Source: Leptodontidium sp. MPI-SDFR-AT-0119
Taxonomy: Eukaryota; Ascomycota; Leotiomycetes; Helotiales; Leptodontidiaceae
Direction of reading: 5' to 3'
NCBI GenBank assembly: GCA_020726505.1
Contig: JAHLEZ010000054.1
Span: 34,452-98,451, forward strand
DNA: 64,000 nt
In this document: piece by piece, positions 35,576-47,175 of the stretch
How positions within the stretch are numbered: position 1 is the first letter of the stretch
Layout of the letters: the number at the start of each line of letters is the position of its first letter
Program-made: the position numbers and the translations under genes
The notes under the pieces: model-generated
The model's database searches: none
The model's input: only the letters and a program-made list of their open reading frames with translations
What the model was told of the DNA's origin: nothing

Positions 35576-37905
35576 ACCTCTGTTCTACTAGGTATAGATG
35601 CGTGGTGGGACTTTGGAGCGGGAGGAAGGGGTGCGAGAATATTCAGGATTTTTGACGAAGATCCATAGCAGTGTGATTGATACAGTGGATTACGCTTTCA
35701 GTAGTTTGGGTTTCTGCTACTTCCTTTCAAGACTGCAAGAATCTTTATTTACTTTTTTGTCATCCCTCAGTACCCTTCAGGTGCCAAGTGCTATGAGATC
35801 ATGAACCAATGGAATAAATTACAGTTGTACTTCCCTCGCTGGTTTAAACCTACACGGTGGACCCGTGAAATAAGTTGAAGAAGCATCATACCCTGGGAGC
35901 GCGAATGCCTCATCACTTCTTACTTTGCTATGACTGCCACTCCTGTTGCCTATTGAGTCCACACCACTCGCCACATCAGGTCAAAATTTCCCACCAGAGT
36001 CAAAACACAGCTTCCCGCCTGCCGTAACAAAGCTGTGCAGCACTGTCATAGCGTGTTTTGATAACATCTGAGACTGGAGCCAGCAATAAGCTGTCGATGA
36101 CAACAAACACTAAGCCACTAATAACGAAGACGTGGCCGGAACAGCGACTGATTAAGCTGAGACCAATAGTTATAAATCATCCACTGATCCTCATGTGTTT
36201 CTCGTTGAATTCCCTCAGACCAAGGCGTTTCCCCCAAATTCACTAGGCCATTCATTTCGGAGAAGCCCAATCCCTCCCCCGCTGAAAAAGTCATGGAAGA
36301 CAGGGGACACCCAACCATTTCATCCACCACGGGCCGAACCATCAAACTTGTTTGGCTTCGGTTCGTGGCCCGGAATACTGCAAATCTCCGACACTATCCA
36401 TGATTAATCATCATTCCGGTTTGATCTCTAGCCTCGCCTGCATGGTCACTCCGTAGATTCTTGAACCACCCTAACCTCAAATATGCCAACACACAACGTT
36501 GAATGGCTTAAAACGACACCAACAACATTACTGGACCAAAATCCACAACACTTGGACAGTCCAGCCCAAGCATCCACTTATCTCCCCTGATAAGCCAAAG
36601 CGGCACAAGTGTGGTCACCCCCTAAGTTCAGCCATAGGCTGGCTGAAGGATCGTGACTGCAGAGCTGACAAGGTGTCAGCCTAATGCTTCGCGACGCTGC
36701 TATTACCTGGCATTCCACCACCATGTAGAGTTCCACGAGCGGAATCCTTCTGTCCGTTCTTTCAAAATTGGAATCAAGTTTTCGGGGAAACGTAAAGTGC
36801 ACGTGGGGGGTCCTGTTTGTTCTTTGAGAATTTCCCGCAGCTTTGCTGGATATCTGGCGTGAGACACGCCCGAGAAGTTCGATTCGTTGCAGAAGGCCAC
36901 GAAAGGCAATGAGAGGCAAATGAGGCAATTGTGTCTTTGACTGCACGTGTTGTTGATACGCCCGGGTTGACTAGTCATCGAGGAGCCTTGTGTATTATTT
37001 GCTTTTTTGTTAGAGAATTGGGCTTTTTTGATGCTGGGAGGACTTCGCGGATGCAGTGTTCTTGCGGGGTTTACTCTGAAAATGAAAATGATTTGGAAAT
37101 GCCGTAGACAAGGACAGAGTAAGTTAAGGTTAGAGGCAAATCTACTAAAATACTGAGTAGTGAAGGCAGCCTGTAGCTCAGGGAGTTCCCCCCTGGAAAT
37201 TTAGCGAGAACTAGCCCTACAGTTTAGCGAGTGACTTCTGATGTTGATACTCGACCATAAAGGAATGAGTTGATTGGAGTACATAACTTACATCGTGTTA
37301 TTACAATATTCGAAGCAGTGTTTATTGTGTGTGTGGGGGGGGGGGGGGGGGGGGGGGGGGGGGAAGGGAGGTAGGACGATATTGACCGAATTTGTGATGC
37401 TTTCTAGTCATTGAGATGAACACCTACATACATATCTGCTTCTCAAAAGCACGAAAGCACCTGCTATCCCATATTTCCCCCAAACCAAGTCACCATACAT
37501 ATTACATATCTCTTCCTAGCGCCAAGAAAAACTTTAAAACAGCAAGAACGACCAAAGTCTAGATGCGAGTGGGCATCATATGCTGTACTGATACAAGAGG
37601 CCAGAAACATTTTACAGAATACAAAAATCTCTTGACGAGCACACCCAATGACAAAACAATAGCAATGACACCTCTTCACCCTTGCAGCAGAATTTGAGAA
37701 AAACTTGAAACAGGACGACAAAGAAACAAAGCAAATTGACAGAATATCACACACGAGTCTAGCTCGAGAGTGATAACCAGGTTGGTAAGCAGTGGTTTGA
37801 ATGGATTCGTAGTCTCGGGTCCCTCGGGCGATGTCCCCCATGCTCTCAAATTCTGGAATTAAGACAACAATAGCATCGATGCAGGGTTAAAACGTGACGG
37901 TAGTA
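35576..37905. other. Intergenic, no gene seen; contains DNA shared with 27.1-27.7 kb
   Basis: No convincing gene. The part from about 36.7 to 37.25 kb resembles the stretch upstream of gene b (see 25766-28485). A G29 homopolymer lies at 37335-37363. Confidence 0.55.
37335..37363. repeat. G29 homopolymer
   Basis: An uninterrupted run of 29 G residues preceded by (GT)n. It lies 543 bp downstream of the stop of gene c, in non-coding DNA. The exact length may be an assembly artefact. Confidence 0.9.
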
Positions 37906-39867
37906 TCAATCTTTGCTGGGTATAGAATTCTCGACTCCTTTCCCTTTCACAAGCTGTATCGGACGACGAGCTCCTCGAGCTGATGGGTTATCGGCAGAGT
38001 GGACCGAATCATCCTCTGAAGAGAACATTTGAGATTGTGAAATTTCGCCGGTGGGGTCCCACGGTGGGATCTGGGTTTTCAATGAAGATGTGCTAGTCGA
38101 GTAACCTATGTCGCGAGGGGCCATGGTTATGACAACACTGGATGCATGACCTGCTAGCCACCCATCTTGAGCTCCGTCCCTGTACCATAGTTGAAGTACA
38201 TCCGACTGCCACTTCTCGCTTTCATTGATAGGTCCGTATCTGGACTCGAATGTCCTGGCAAGAAGACCGACCTCCATTGGTGACGTCCGGAGTTGATCAA
38301 GTATCCACCTATTGACCCTGACAGAGGATATGAACGCGGGCTCATTCACATCTAAGAGCGATTCCGGGAGTGTATTGGTCACTTTATTTCCTGGTTGCGG
38401 TATCAACTTTGGAAATTTGACATACTCTGACGGTTCTCTTCCTCCATCGCCATCCAGGTCGTCAGCGAAAGTCTGGCGCTCGAGATGTTCCAAACTCAAT
38501 GGCTCTCCGGTCCTATCAACCCAGCCCTTGTCTATACACTCTTTCTTCAACTTATCCATCTCTCGAGTGGCATTCTCATATTCTTCAATGAGCCCACTTT
38601 CCACATCTGAATAATTCGCAAGCCACTCCTCATTCTCATCTGACAATTTCATTTTCACCCGAGCTCTCTTTTCTCGCTCCTCCTCTAGAATATATCTTTC
38701 TTCCAATAGCTCATCGAGCCTCTCCCTAAGAAGGTCTACATCCCCAAGTTTTGACAGATATTGTGTGACAAGCGGGTGGAATTGTTGGCCGCTCTCGGAT
38801 TCACTATCAGTCGATGCAACGGAAGGCGAAAATGAGATATCTTTGTTCCTAGGATTAATCATTGGAGGCGCTTGGGGTTTGAAAGGTTGATCATAGAACT
38901 TTCTTTCCAGACGATCGAGCTCGAACTCATTGACGCTCAGGCTAGTCTCAAGCGCATTGAGGGCATCCTCGAAAGGTCCATACTCCTCCCTGGCCGTCAC
39001 GCAAGCATTGAATAGAACATCGATTTCAGTCTGTTCGTCTGATGAGGTATGACTTCCAAAGCGCACACCGTGACCACGCAATCTCACATACTGAATATAA
39101 TTGTCATCGGCCGTGGCTTTTCGGTCCTGCTTGTCTCTGAGACTTCCCCGCATTTCCTGGACCCTTGACCTCTGGCTCCAAATTTCTGACCTTAGTCGTT
39201 TGATCCTCGTCCAATCCGGGTTAAAACTTGTCGATATACTTGACTCTAGTACTGCTGCATCAAGAATTGCGATCGGGGACTCGGTGTCGTGGAAAGAAAT
39301 GCCCGGGCCGGGCCCAGGTGGCAAGAAGAGGGGAGAAGCCGGGGGCTTTGCAGATGGCGCAATTGGTGCTTCTTGGGTGGCTTCAACATGGGGATGTATC
39401 GCTATGGATATTGGTCCTCCAATTGCTAATGGAAAATCGAGAATCGAATCATCTTTGGGGTGCTCTGTGTCATGTGGCACTGTAGGCATAGTTCCACGTG
39501 GCGTTTCGGAACAGGGATGTTTGGTATTACATGAATTGTCCAATGGATCATGTGGAGGGGCCGTTGTTGCCTTTGAAGAAAGCTTAGGGACTGATGGAGT
39601 TTTTGAAGACCCTCTTGAGATATTATTCGGGATGGAAAATTTTCGTAGAAGATTTTGGACCGCCCTTTGGGCATGGGCATAGCTCGCATGGTGCCCAAGC
39701 TTTGCGCCAGCATATTTGAAGGACGAGGTGCGAGAGGCGCTGTTACTTCTCCGTCTGAACCAGTTGCGATTGGAGTTTGTTGTAATCAAAGCCGGAACGG
39801 TGCCTGCTTCATGCTGTTGGCCGTGCTCTCGGTGTCGCGAGATGAGGCCGCCGTATTTTCGTCTCAT
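37906..39867 (-). CDS. Coiled-coil family protein c (pair c/C)
   Basis: One exon, 653 residues, the clearest member of the family. Residues 1-215 are Arg/Ser/Pro-rich and probably disordered. Coiled coil 1 runs from 218 to about 327 (DWTRIKRLRSEIWSQRS, then EEYGPFEDALNALET). FHPLVTQYLSKLGDVDLLRE starts at 363 and passes into coiled coil 2 (to about 450). REPSEYVKFPKLIPQPG lies at 477-493. The C-terminal module is VNRWILDQLRTSPMEVGLLA (518-537), then ARTFESRYG, LWYRDG near 560 and VITMAPRD. It is similar in length, order and wording to b. No localisation signal is seen. Confidence 0.84.
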   Translation of the reverse strand: MRRKYGGLISRHREHGQQHEAGTVPALITTNSNRNWFRRRSNSASRTSSFKYAGAKLGHHASYAHAQRAVQNLLRKFSIPNNISRGSSKTPSVPKLSSKATTAPPHDPLDNSCNTKHPCSETPRGTMPTVPHDTEHPKDDSILDFPLAIGGPISIAIHPHVEATQEAPIAPSAKPPASPLFLPPGPGPGISFHDTESPIAILDAAVLESSISTSFNPDWTRIKRLRSEIWSQRSRVQEMRGSLRDKQDRKATADDNYIQYVRLRGHGVRFGSHTSSDEQTEIDVLFNACVTAREEYGPFEDALNALETSLSVNEFELDRLERKFYDQPFKPQAPPMINPRNKDISFSPSVASTDSESESGQQFHPLVTQYLSKLGDVDLLRERLDELLEERYILEEEREKRARVKMKLSDENEEWLANYSDVESGLIEEYENATREMDKLKKECIDKGWVDRTGEPLSLEHLERQTFADDLDGDGGREPSEYVKFPKLIPQPGNKVTNTLPESLLDVNEPAFISSVRVNRWILDQLRTSPMEVGLLARTFESRYGPINESEKWQSDVLQLWYRDGAQDGWLAGHASSVVITMAPRDIGYSTSTSSLKTQIPPWDPTGEISQSQMFSSEDDSVHSADNPSARGARRPIQLVKGKGVENSIPSKD

Positions 39868-40449
39868 GGAGTGTGTTTGCTGCTACTGGAGAGCCCAGAG
39901 CGATCAGTTACTTGAAAGCATTTATCAAGTTAGGCTTGGTGCTGGGTAGCGACGCGTGCCAGCTTTTCAGTGGAATGTGGTCGTCTCTGTCTGGGCGACA
40001 GCAGGTTATAGTGGGCGCCAAAGGTAGAGCCTCACTAACCCTCTCGATAGCACATCCTCGTAAGTAGTAAGATTACGTTCGCAGGGCTGTAACATTCCAC
40101 CAATTTACGGCGCCATAAAATGCTCATCCCCTTGCCACTTTTGACAACGTCCTCGTAAAGCGGCGTGGTGTGTTGCACCACAACCCCAGTGTCTTGCATA
40201 CAACCGCTCTTGAACAACCCTAGCTCCCCAATCAGGGACCTTGTGTGCCCATGCAATGATGCAGAATATGTATCACAACTCTGGTTGCAGAACAATGAAA
40301 GTTCACACCACACCCTCAAGATGATTGAGCCTCAACTTAGGACCAGTCTCTCACGAGAAGATAAAACAGCGACCTGCCACTCGTCCGCTGATGCTGGCCG
40401 CGTGTTTGTGACTGCAGCCCCTCCCCATACTCGGTAAACGGAACGAATA
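39868..40449. promoter_or_regulatory. Divergent intergenic region of pair c/C
   Basis: 582 bp between the start codons. It must carry both promoters. No specific sites were recognised. Confidence 0.5.
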
Positions 40450-42113
40450 ATGGCATCGGCTTGGAGCGAGTGGAAATGGAGCGATAAATATCAGTGCTAC
40501 ACGCAATGGCGTTTCAACGAAAGAGGTATGCTCGTCAATCGGGTCCAGGGATGTTTAGAAAGGTGGCATAATTTTAATAAAACTAGGTGAGGAGGAATGG
40601 GACTACAGGAAGTCTCCCGAAGAAGTTGAAAATTTGGGAAATACGCTTTACTCGCAGCCTACTGCCGAATCCTCGCAGCGTGCTCAATCTCAATACCAAT
40701 ACGAAGGCGGCAATGGAAAAGAGGCCGCCGATGACAATACAGCTGAGAAATTTGCAAGCATGACATTGAATAGCTATTCGCTTCAAAATTTAGGTCCATC
40801 GTATTCGTCTCAAAGATCGGACTATGTGCAATCAGGATCTGGTCCCCCTGCGCAATCTAGCCGAGGAAACATTACGAACTATGGCACTGGTTTGTTTTCT
40901 TTGCGAAGACTCTTCTTCGTACTGACATATACTTAGTCTCTACTACAAACTGGCGATCCCCACAGGGGCGAGGACAAAGTCAACCACCAAGATGGAATTC
41001 TATCTCAACAGCAGACCCTCACCACTCCCATGAGCTACTGGACAGAAGTAGAAGCCCACGCTCTCAGCAAGGTAACCAAAGGTACTAACAACCAACAGGA
41101 TATAAAAAATGCAAATCCAAGGACTTCAAATTTGGGAAAGTATGTTCATCAACAATATCAAGGTTTCTGGTTTCTGGTCGCTAAGCCCAGATAGGTTTTC
41201 AAAGTTCTGTGGTCTGAACCAAGAGGGTCGAATGGCACGAATATCACGTCTATGGGGTCTCAGGGAGATACATTTCAAAAGGTTAGGCGATTCGTGATAG
41301 TGAAGAACTTTGAGGGGCACTGTCTCTGCTTGTATGTACTTACACTTCCATCTTCACGAATAACTGGCTGATGCTTTGAAAAGGCCAATCCTCACGTATG
41401 AAGGGCGGGGAACGCTCAAACCTGGAGTGAAGGCGAACGATCATGCCGTGATTTACACCGACAAGGCCGTTGGACCTTTGTGCCTGGAGAATGAAGTGTT
41501 GGACAAACTTCCTATTCGCATGGAACCAGCGGATGCTTCCCACAAGCTTCACCTAGCATCAAGAGTAAACTATGCCAAAGTGTATACGGTAGAACATAAC
41601 GTCAAAGTATTGTTCATTGGAACCTTACCCAGAAACTCCCAAGCGCAGCTCAGTTTTGACTACAATCTCCAGCATCCGCCCATCGACCAGATTGAACCAG
41701 AGGCAGGGTACTCTATGGGGCCTTCAGGTTTTAACTCTGGCTCAGGTTCAAACGAAGATCAGCAGTACCAACAAATGTCGACGACCGCAGATGAATACTA
41801 CACAAATCCTGGTTCAAGTCTTGCAGGGTCGAACTACACCGTGCCTCTACCTAGGAAAGATTTGGGCTACTACCATCAGACTGGCTCATCTGTTAGTGAA
41901 TCGGACCGCAGCCCAGGGTACACACATGAACGGCAAACAGCAGGAAACAATTACCCTGATCAAGATCAATACGGCATCCAAGGGGAGCAAGGAGATGCAG
42001 ACCGAACTCCAAGAAGAGCGGTCTCACCGGAGCACAACCCCCTCCCGCCTACCATACCAAACGAGGGAAACGGGAGATTTTCCTATGTGACAGTCTTTTC
42101 GTCATCCAAATGA
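40450..42113 (+). CDS. DUF6590 protein C (pair c/C)
   Basis: Six exons, 40450-40525, 40587-40889, 40937-41047, 41099-41139, 41195-41331 and 41384-42113, encode 465 residues. The N terminus is MASAWSEWKWSDKYQCYTQW (W-x2-W-x-W), followed by the conserved first intron. A Ser/Gln/Tyr-rich linker leads to the DUF6590 domain at about 165-315: DFKFGK ending an exact 41-nt exon, VFKVLWSEPRG, VRRFVIVKNFEGHCLCLPIL, the invariant His in ANDHAVIYT, and SRVNYAKVYTVEHNVKVLFIG. The tail is Tyr/Ser/Pro-rich. The third intron is taken as 51 nt (41048-41098, with a perfect TACTAAC branch site). A closer GT would make only 27 nt. Exon phases equal those of B. Confidence 0.86.
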
Positions 42114-44647
42114 TGAGAGGAAAGCCCCATCAAAGGCAACAACAGTAAGAATTTTGTCTCGACTGTGGTTGTGGTCACGAGCTAATTATTGATTGACGAG
42201 GATAGATGTCATGCCTTCTTATTTTACGTTGGGACTGGCCAATAGCCAAGTTCTCGCCCAAGTGCTCTGATGAGTGCTTATGTACCTGTTAGGCCTATTC
42301 GGTCCCGACAGCACGAATCACGATTTTCCTTCGCTGCTTTTTGGACATTTGACGTTTGCCTGGCGAATGAGCCGCTATATTGAGCGGAGAATTTGCATAT
42401 TCTTTGGAATATTACGAACTTGACAGTGAAGGGTACCAGACCCAGATTTTACGAATCTCTTTGGTGATGGAAACCCCTGTATTTGCAGTGGTACTTTCGG
42501 GCCTCAATGCGCGTTTCTTGCTGGGATTCCTTGGCGATTCTATATTCTTTCGAATTCAATGAAGCGATTGGGCAACGGTACATGTTCTTATGACACGATC
42601 TCCATTATCATGCAACAGTAAAGCCTAAATGTTGCCCAAGCAGACGACAGACCTTTAATCCAATCACCCAACATCTAGGCGTAGTTTTTCTCAGCCCCGC
42701 TTCCCGTCGTCCGTTCACTGTCGCTCTAATTTCCGTTCATCAACCAATCAGCTAAATCAGAAGCACCCTCAATCGTTATCTTGAGGCAAGAAAGTAGAGG
42801 GGAGGTGTGCCATACTACGGTATTGGGCGGGGTCTCAGCTTTTGGCGCATTGTGCCAACTCATCGTGCGCTCAAGCTCATTCCTGCATGACGATGACTCC
42901 CTGCAGGGCTGCAGACTCCCGCACTTGAGACCCTGATCCATGAGCCCGCAGCTGAGAAGACAATGTCGACTTGAAGAATGCTGTTACTCTGGATAGAAGC
43001 ATTGGGCTTTGTTGTCAACGAAGGCGGTGCTCGCTGAGCATTCGGGTTCGAAAAGATCAAATATAGAAACACCAACAAAGAGGATGTCTACATATTTTTG
43101 AGTCAAGGAAGGTATTCGTGTTCAAGCCTTTGAAATGATCATTCTTTCTGCCCGGCTTTGAGTCATGATGACTGAGGACGTTGAAAATACCTTAGCGTTG
43201 CCGTTGCCGTCCGTCCTCTAGTTCCCGAAGCGGGTCTCGCTTCTAGGCGAGGGACTTCAGGGGCGGGCTAGACGTAACATCACGGTGCTGGAGTGTACAA
43301 GATTGTTTGGGACCCAACTAGAGCCATATTGTAGGCAGTTGTAGTTATGCGAGTATACAATGATCTGTTGGAGTCTGCATCTTGCTTTTATGAGAAGTCC
43401 GATGAGCTATTTCGTTTCTGTGCCAGCTTCCAGATTCCAGCTTCGCTTAATTTGAAGACTTCGCGAGCGGCGGTTGACGAAGACAAGGTCTTCTAGCACC
43501 TATGGGTGGTAGGAATGGGTCTAATTGCGCGTATCTAGCGTTCGTGCCCCTAGAATCAAGCCGCAAGTTAATCCGCTCTCTAGCTGATGTGACTCAATTA
43601 TAGATCGCTTCAGGGGATCATGCCCTGTAACCCGCCTTACAGCTCACGAGCACTGCTTCCAAGACCTCCCATGTTCCTTGCACACGTTGGTCAGCCACAT
43701 CCAAGGCAAGTGATCCCAAATCAGGGAACAACGAAACACACAACATGAGACGGCATATGAAGCAAAAGAATCCGACGCGCTCACTGGCTGGCAGAAACTT
43801 ACGTTACACAACTCATCCGTGCAAGTTCTTAGGAGCAGCGCGCCATCACAGTCATAGTCTCCTGACCTGGTTGCCTAATTATCATCACTTTCTTTGATTC
43901 GCGGGAGGTTCCGCGGAGACCGTTGCGTGGAATTTCAGCGCCGCCTTTACCATTGCACTTCTCGTCCCCATCTCTCAGCACCGGACCGCACATGTCACTA
44001 CTATGGTAGGATGTGGTTCAGCTCCCATGCCCAGGCCAACAGAGGCTGAGGACAAGGCGCGCGTAGTTGGCCGTTTCTGCAGCCAAAGGCAACAGCAGTT
44101 ATCTAGCTGCAAGGCTTCGAGGCAGTCGCATTAAACTATTGGAGGGTGACGCCCAGGAGCAAAGAGTCATATTAGAGAGAGTATCGTACACGGTAGAAGG
44201 AAGAACGCTATCTAATTCGCCAATGTGGTTGCAGACCTGCGCCAACGCCCGAAACCGAGAAACAGCACAACATCTCGGGCTACATACAGTACTGTGGACC
44301 TGTGCCCCGAGTGGAAAGAAACAAAACAAAACAAACAACACTGAAGACGACCAAAGAATTTGCGCCCGTAACCCCTCCGCTCGTACATACTGACCGCCTT
44401 TTGCGGATTCCCAAGCGCAAATCCTTTCCTCCATTTCAACTCCAGCGCAATAAATGCCTCTCAATGAAGTCAATGCCACGATATAGATGAATAAAATTGA
44501 AACGAGAAACAAAAATTGCGGTAAAGAACGTGAATACAAAGGAAAAATAGCATCTTGTAGCTGCCCCGAGGAACTGTATTAAGCCCAGAAACCATAATTT
44601 TCCCGTCAAAAAAAATCAGTATTAAAAGTCCGCACCCAACCTAAGAT
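42114..44647. other. Intergenic, no gene seen
   Basis: A 2.5-kb stretch between the convergent ends of C and d. A minus open frame at 44539-44099 begins with a hydrophobic stretch that could pass for a signal peptide, but it overlaps low-complexity sequence and has no other support. Confidence 0.5.
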
Positions 44648-46483
44648 TCAGATATTCCTTTTAGGTGAAGTGGGTAGATCGCCCACGGCAAACAAAAGCT
44701 CCGTGGCCTGATCAGAAATAGAAGTCAGTTCTCGAATGGAGGAGAAGAATGAACTAAACGGGCTATCATCGCCGGGATGGTTTAGTTTGTTTGGATTGGA
44801 CACGTCCGTCTCGGTGATCAAACTTGACGCATGTGCCCGTCGAGGTTCAGTATTGTTTTTGATTGTGCCATCTCTATACCAGAAGTTGAGGACAGCGATC
44901 TCCCATTGAGTGCCAGTCTTTCCGCCTCTTCCTTCAAAAGTTCTGGCCAGGAAGTTGACGTCGAGAGGCGATATGCGGAGGGATCCTAGGATCCATTTAT
45001 TGATTCTTGTAGTTGGAATATCTGACGTCTCGTCAGGTTCGGGTTCGTAAAAGACCACATCCTCGTGCTTTCGGCCTCGGTGGAGTGGGAGTAGTTTTGG
45101 GTATTTTACATACTCTGAAGTCTGATCTTTGGGGTTCAGGTCTTCTTCATCATTAAATGATGCTTCCTCCAGATCTTGAAAATCGGTAGGCTCGCCATCC
45201 TCATCTACCAAACCTCGGGATAGGCAATCTCTTTTCAAATCCACCAATTCTTTTTCTAGAAGATCAATCTCCCTGATAAGACTGTCGTATTCAGCTTGTG
45301 ACCCATCCAACCATGCCTGATCTTCAGGACTCAGAACCATTCCGAATCGAGCTCGTGAAGCCTTTTCTCCTTCAAGGGAGCGTTTCTCATCTGAGAGATT
45401 GTCGCGGCGCTCTTGTAGAAGATCAAGATCTCCTAATTTCGAGAGAAATCTTGTTACTAATGGATGATATAGCGGCTCTTCGAATTCATCATCAAAAGAA
45501 GATTCCGAGGCCGAATCGTCGTCTGGGGTCACTGCAGTGGTAGTCTTCCCCGCTGGCGGAGGAGAAGGATGTGGCTCATCTATACGCAGAAAGAATGGCT
45601 GCTCGAGGCGATTCAATTTAAACTCGAGTCTGCTCAGTTTGTCTTCGAGAGCAATGCAATCATCCTCCTCGGGCCCGTAATTGTTCCGGGCCTCCTGGCA
45701 TTCATCCATGAGTTGCTGAAGACCCTTCTGTCCCAGCCCGGGAAGCGAATGCGCCTCCAGATGAACACCCTTCCCTACCATCATCATCCTGCTGAACAAG
45801 AGATTATCAGCTTCTGCCTTGGCTCTTCCCATTTCCTTCAACGAGACTCGCTTCTGATGAACGAGCGAGCGGAGCCCTAATATCTCATCCCGTAAATCTC
45901 GCACTTCTTTCCAAGCAGCACTTTGATCCTCCATATCATCTCTCCGACTTTCTGATTCGATGGAACGCGTCTCTTTTTCCAAATAATCGTCACTAGATGC
46001 CTCAACATCACGTGGTTCTGGTGAAAGTTTGAATTGCCCCATTCGAGGACTGATGACGGCCTGTGTTGAAGGGGTGCTGGGGAAATATTCTGGCGATAGT
46101 TTTGAGGGTTTGAAACCGGTTGGGATTATATCTATCTGTGCTGTAGGCGCTGGTTTATACTGAGAAGCGTGTACCTGGTTCGTGCCGTTCTTAGTGGCTT
46201 GAACGTCGCTGTGGCTTTGTCGCGTCGTAGTCGCGTCGATACTTCGCCCAACGAAGTGCGATGATTGTTGACGTCGCGGAGCAATTCCAATATCTTCTGC
46301 CAGGAGCGTGCTGAGGTCCTTTCTGCTAGTCTCATGGGGCGAGTGCCCTGACGCAAATGATTCCATGTCCAGGTCTTTGTCTCTCCATGAGGCGGTTCCA
46401 GCTTGAGCCTCTGCAGCCCAGCATGGCTCATGAAGCCAACCTCCTGCCTCTGGGCCCAGCTCTGACGGACTGTGATAAGACAT
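44648..46483 (-). CDS. Coiled-coil family protein d (pair d/D)
   Basis: One exon, 611 residues. A disordered Ser/Pro/Gln-rich N terminus extends to about 185. Coiled coil 1 is 190-297 (WKEVRDLRDEILGLRS, then RNNYGPEEDDCIALEDKLSR). An acidic patch around 320-337 precedes YHPLVTRFLSKLGDLDLLQE at 339. Coiled coil 2 runs to about 422, then GLVDEDGEPTDF. TSEYVKYPKLLP lies at 455-466. The C-terminal module is RINKWILGSLRISPLDVNFL (493-512), then ARTFEG, and FWYRDG further on. The SSLIT segment corresponds to the SS-x-x-IT of b and c. No targeting signal is visible. Confidence 0.83.
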   Translation of the reverse strand: MSYHSPSELGPEAGGWLHEPCWAAEAQAGTASWRDKDLDMESFASGHSPHETSRKDLSTLLAEDIGIAPRRQQSSHFVGRSIDATTTRQSHSDVQATKNGTNQVHASQYKPAPTAQIDIIPTGFKPSKLSPEYFPSTPSTQAVISPRMGQFKLSPEPRDVEASSDDYLEKETRSIESESRRDDMEDQSAAWKEVRDLRDEILGLRSLVHQKRVSLKEMGRAKAEADNLLFSRMMMVGKGVHLEAHSLPGLGQKGLQQLMDECQEARNNYGPEEDDCIALEDKLSRLEFKLNRLEQPFFLRIDEPHPSPPPAGKTTTAVTPDDDSASESSFDDEFEEPLYHPLVTRFLSKLGDLDLLQERRDNLSDEKRSLEGEKASRARFGMVLSPEDQAWLDGSQAEYDSLIREIDLLEKELVDLKRDCLSRGLVDEDGEPTDFQDLEEASFNDEEDLNPKDQTSEYVKYPKLLPLHRGRKHEDVVFYEPEPDETSDIPTTRINKWILGSLRISPLDVNFLARTFEGRGGKTGTQWEIAVLNFWYRDGTIKNNTEPRRAHASSLITETDVSNPNKLNHPGDDSPFSSFFSSIRELTSISDQATELLFAVGDLPTSPKRNI

Positions 46484-47175
46484 AAGGCAAGCCTCTGGAC
46501 GTCGGGTGTGTTGTCAACTACATTGACACGGCAAGATGTGATGAAGGAGGAGAGGTGAAGGTAGAGCTGAGGACAGTATGGCCCAGTTGGCTGAAGTCGT
46601 CCGTCCGACAGCATCCGTTTAGCAAGGCTGACACGAGGGAACTGAGCCAGAACGAGAGTACGAGGCAACAAGCTGAGCCTCACCGAAAGGTCATGATCTC
46701 GGATTTTGGAGAGGTTGGCAGGTTTCTCGGCTTGTGTGTGGGGGTTGCGTTGCACAAGTGCGGGAATTACCATGCACCAGACAGGGCTGCGAGACATGGA
46801 TGTCTGTTCACCTGTCATCATCCTCTGCTAACCGCATTCCACCAATTGGCTCCTTCCAACATGATTCATTTTTATATAAAGCAGCGGCACGAACCCCATG
46901 TGCATTCAAGCGAATGGCGACCTCTTTGCCTTGCCAGGTGGGTGCGAACTGTGGAGTGTGGTCCGCATCTTGACCAGTCCCCGAGTTCGAGCTGCAATGC
47001 ACGACGCAGAATCGAGAATCATTCATCGTACTGTGGACCGTCTGGCCAACAGCTTGAGGCTCAAAACTCTCTGTCGTGCCATTTTTGCCGACTTTAAAGC
47101 AGCTGACAGACGCCCCCGCAGTTCCAGAACTGGAGGTCAAACGTCAACTTCCTCCGTTTTGTAGAGGCTGCTACG
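46484..47175. promoter_or_regulatory. Divergent intergenic region of pair d/D
   Basis: 692 bp between the start codons of d and D. It must contain both promoters. No specific sites were recognised. Confidence 0.5.

Noticed and set aside
35576..37334. A decayed DUF6590 partner for the pseudogene.
   Set aside because: I looked for the RRFVV, C-x-P-[IV]-x-T-Y and YTVE signatures in the expected strand and region and found none. A strongly degraded copy could still be missed by eye.
41072..41098. A 27-nt intron in gene C using the GTAACC at 41072.
   Set aside because: Too short. A donor at 41048 gives 51 nt in the same phase, with the TACTAAC branch site well placed.
43190..43280. A hairpin-rich stretch considered as a tRNA.
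   Set aside because: No T-loop GTTCRANTC consensus and no consistent cloverleaf.
44099..44539. Minus-strand open frame of 146 codons with a hydrophobic start resembling a signal peptide.
   Set aside because: The rest has no domain-like pattern, and nothing supports expression. Probably a chance frame in the spacer between C and d.
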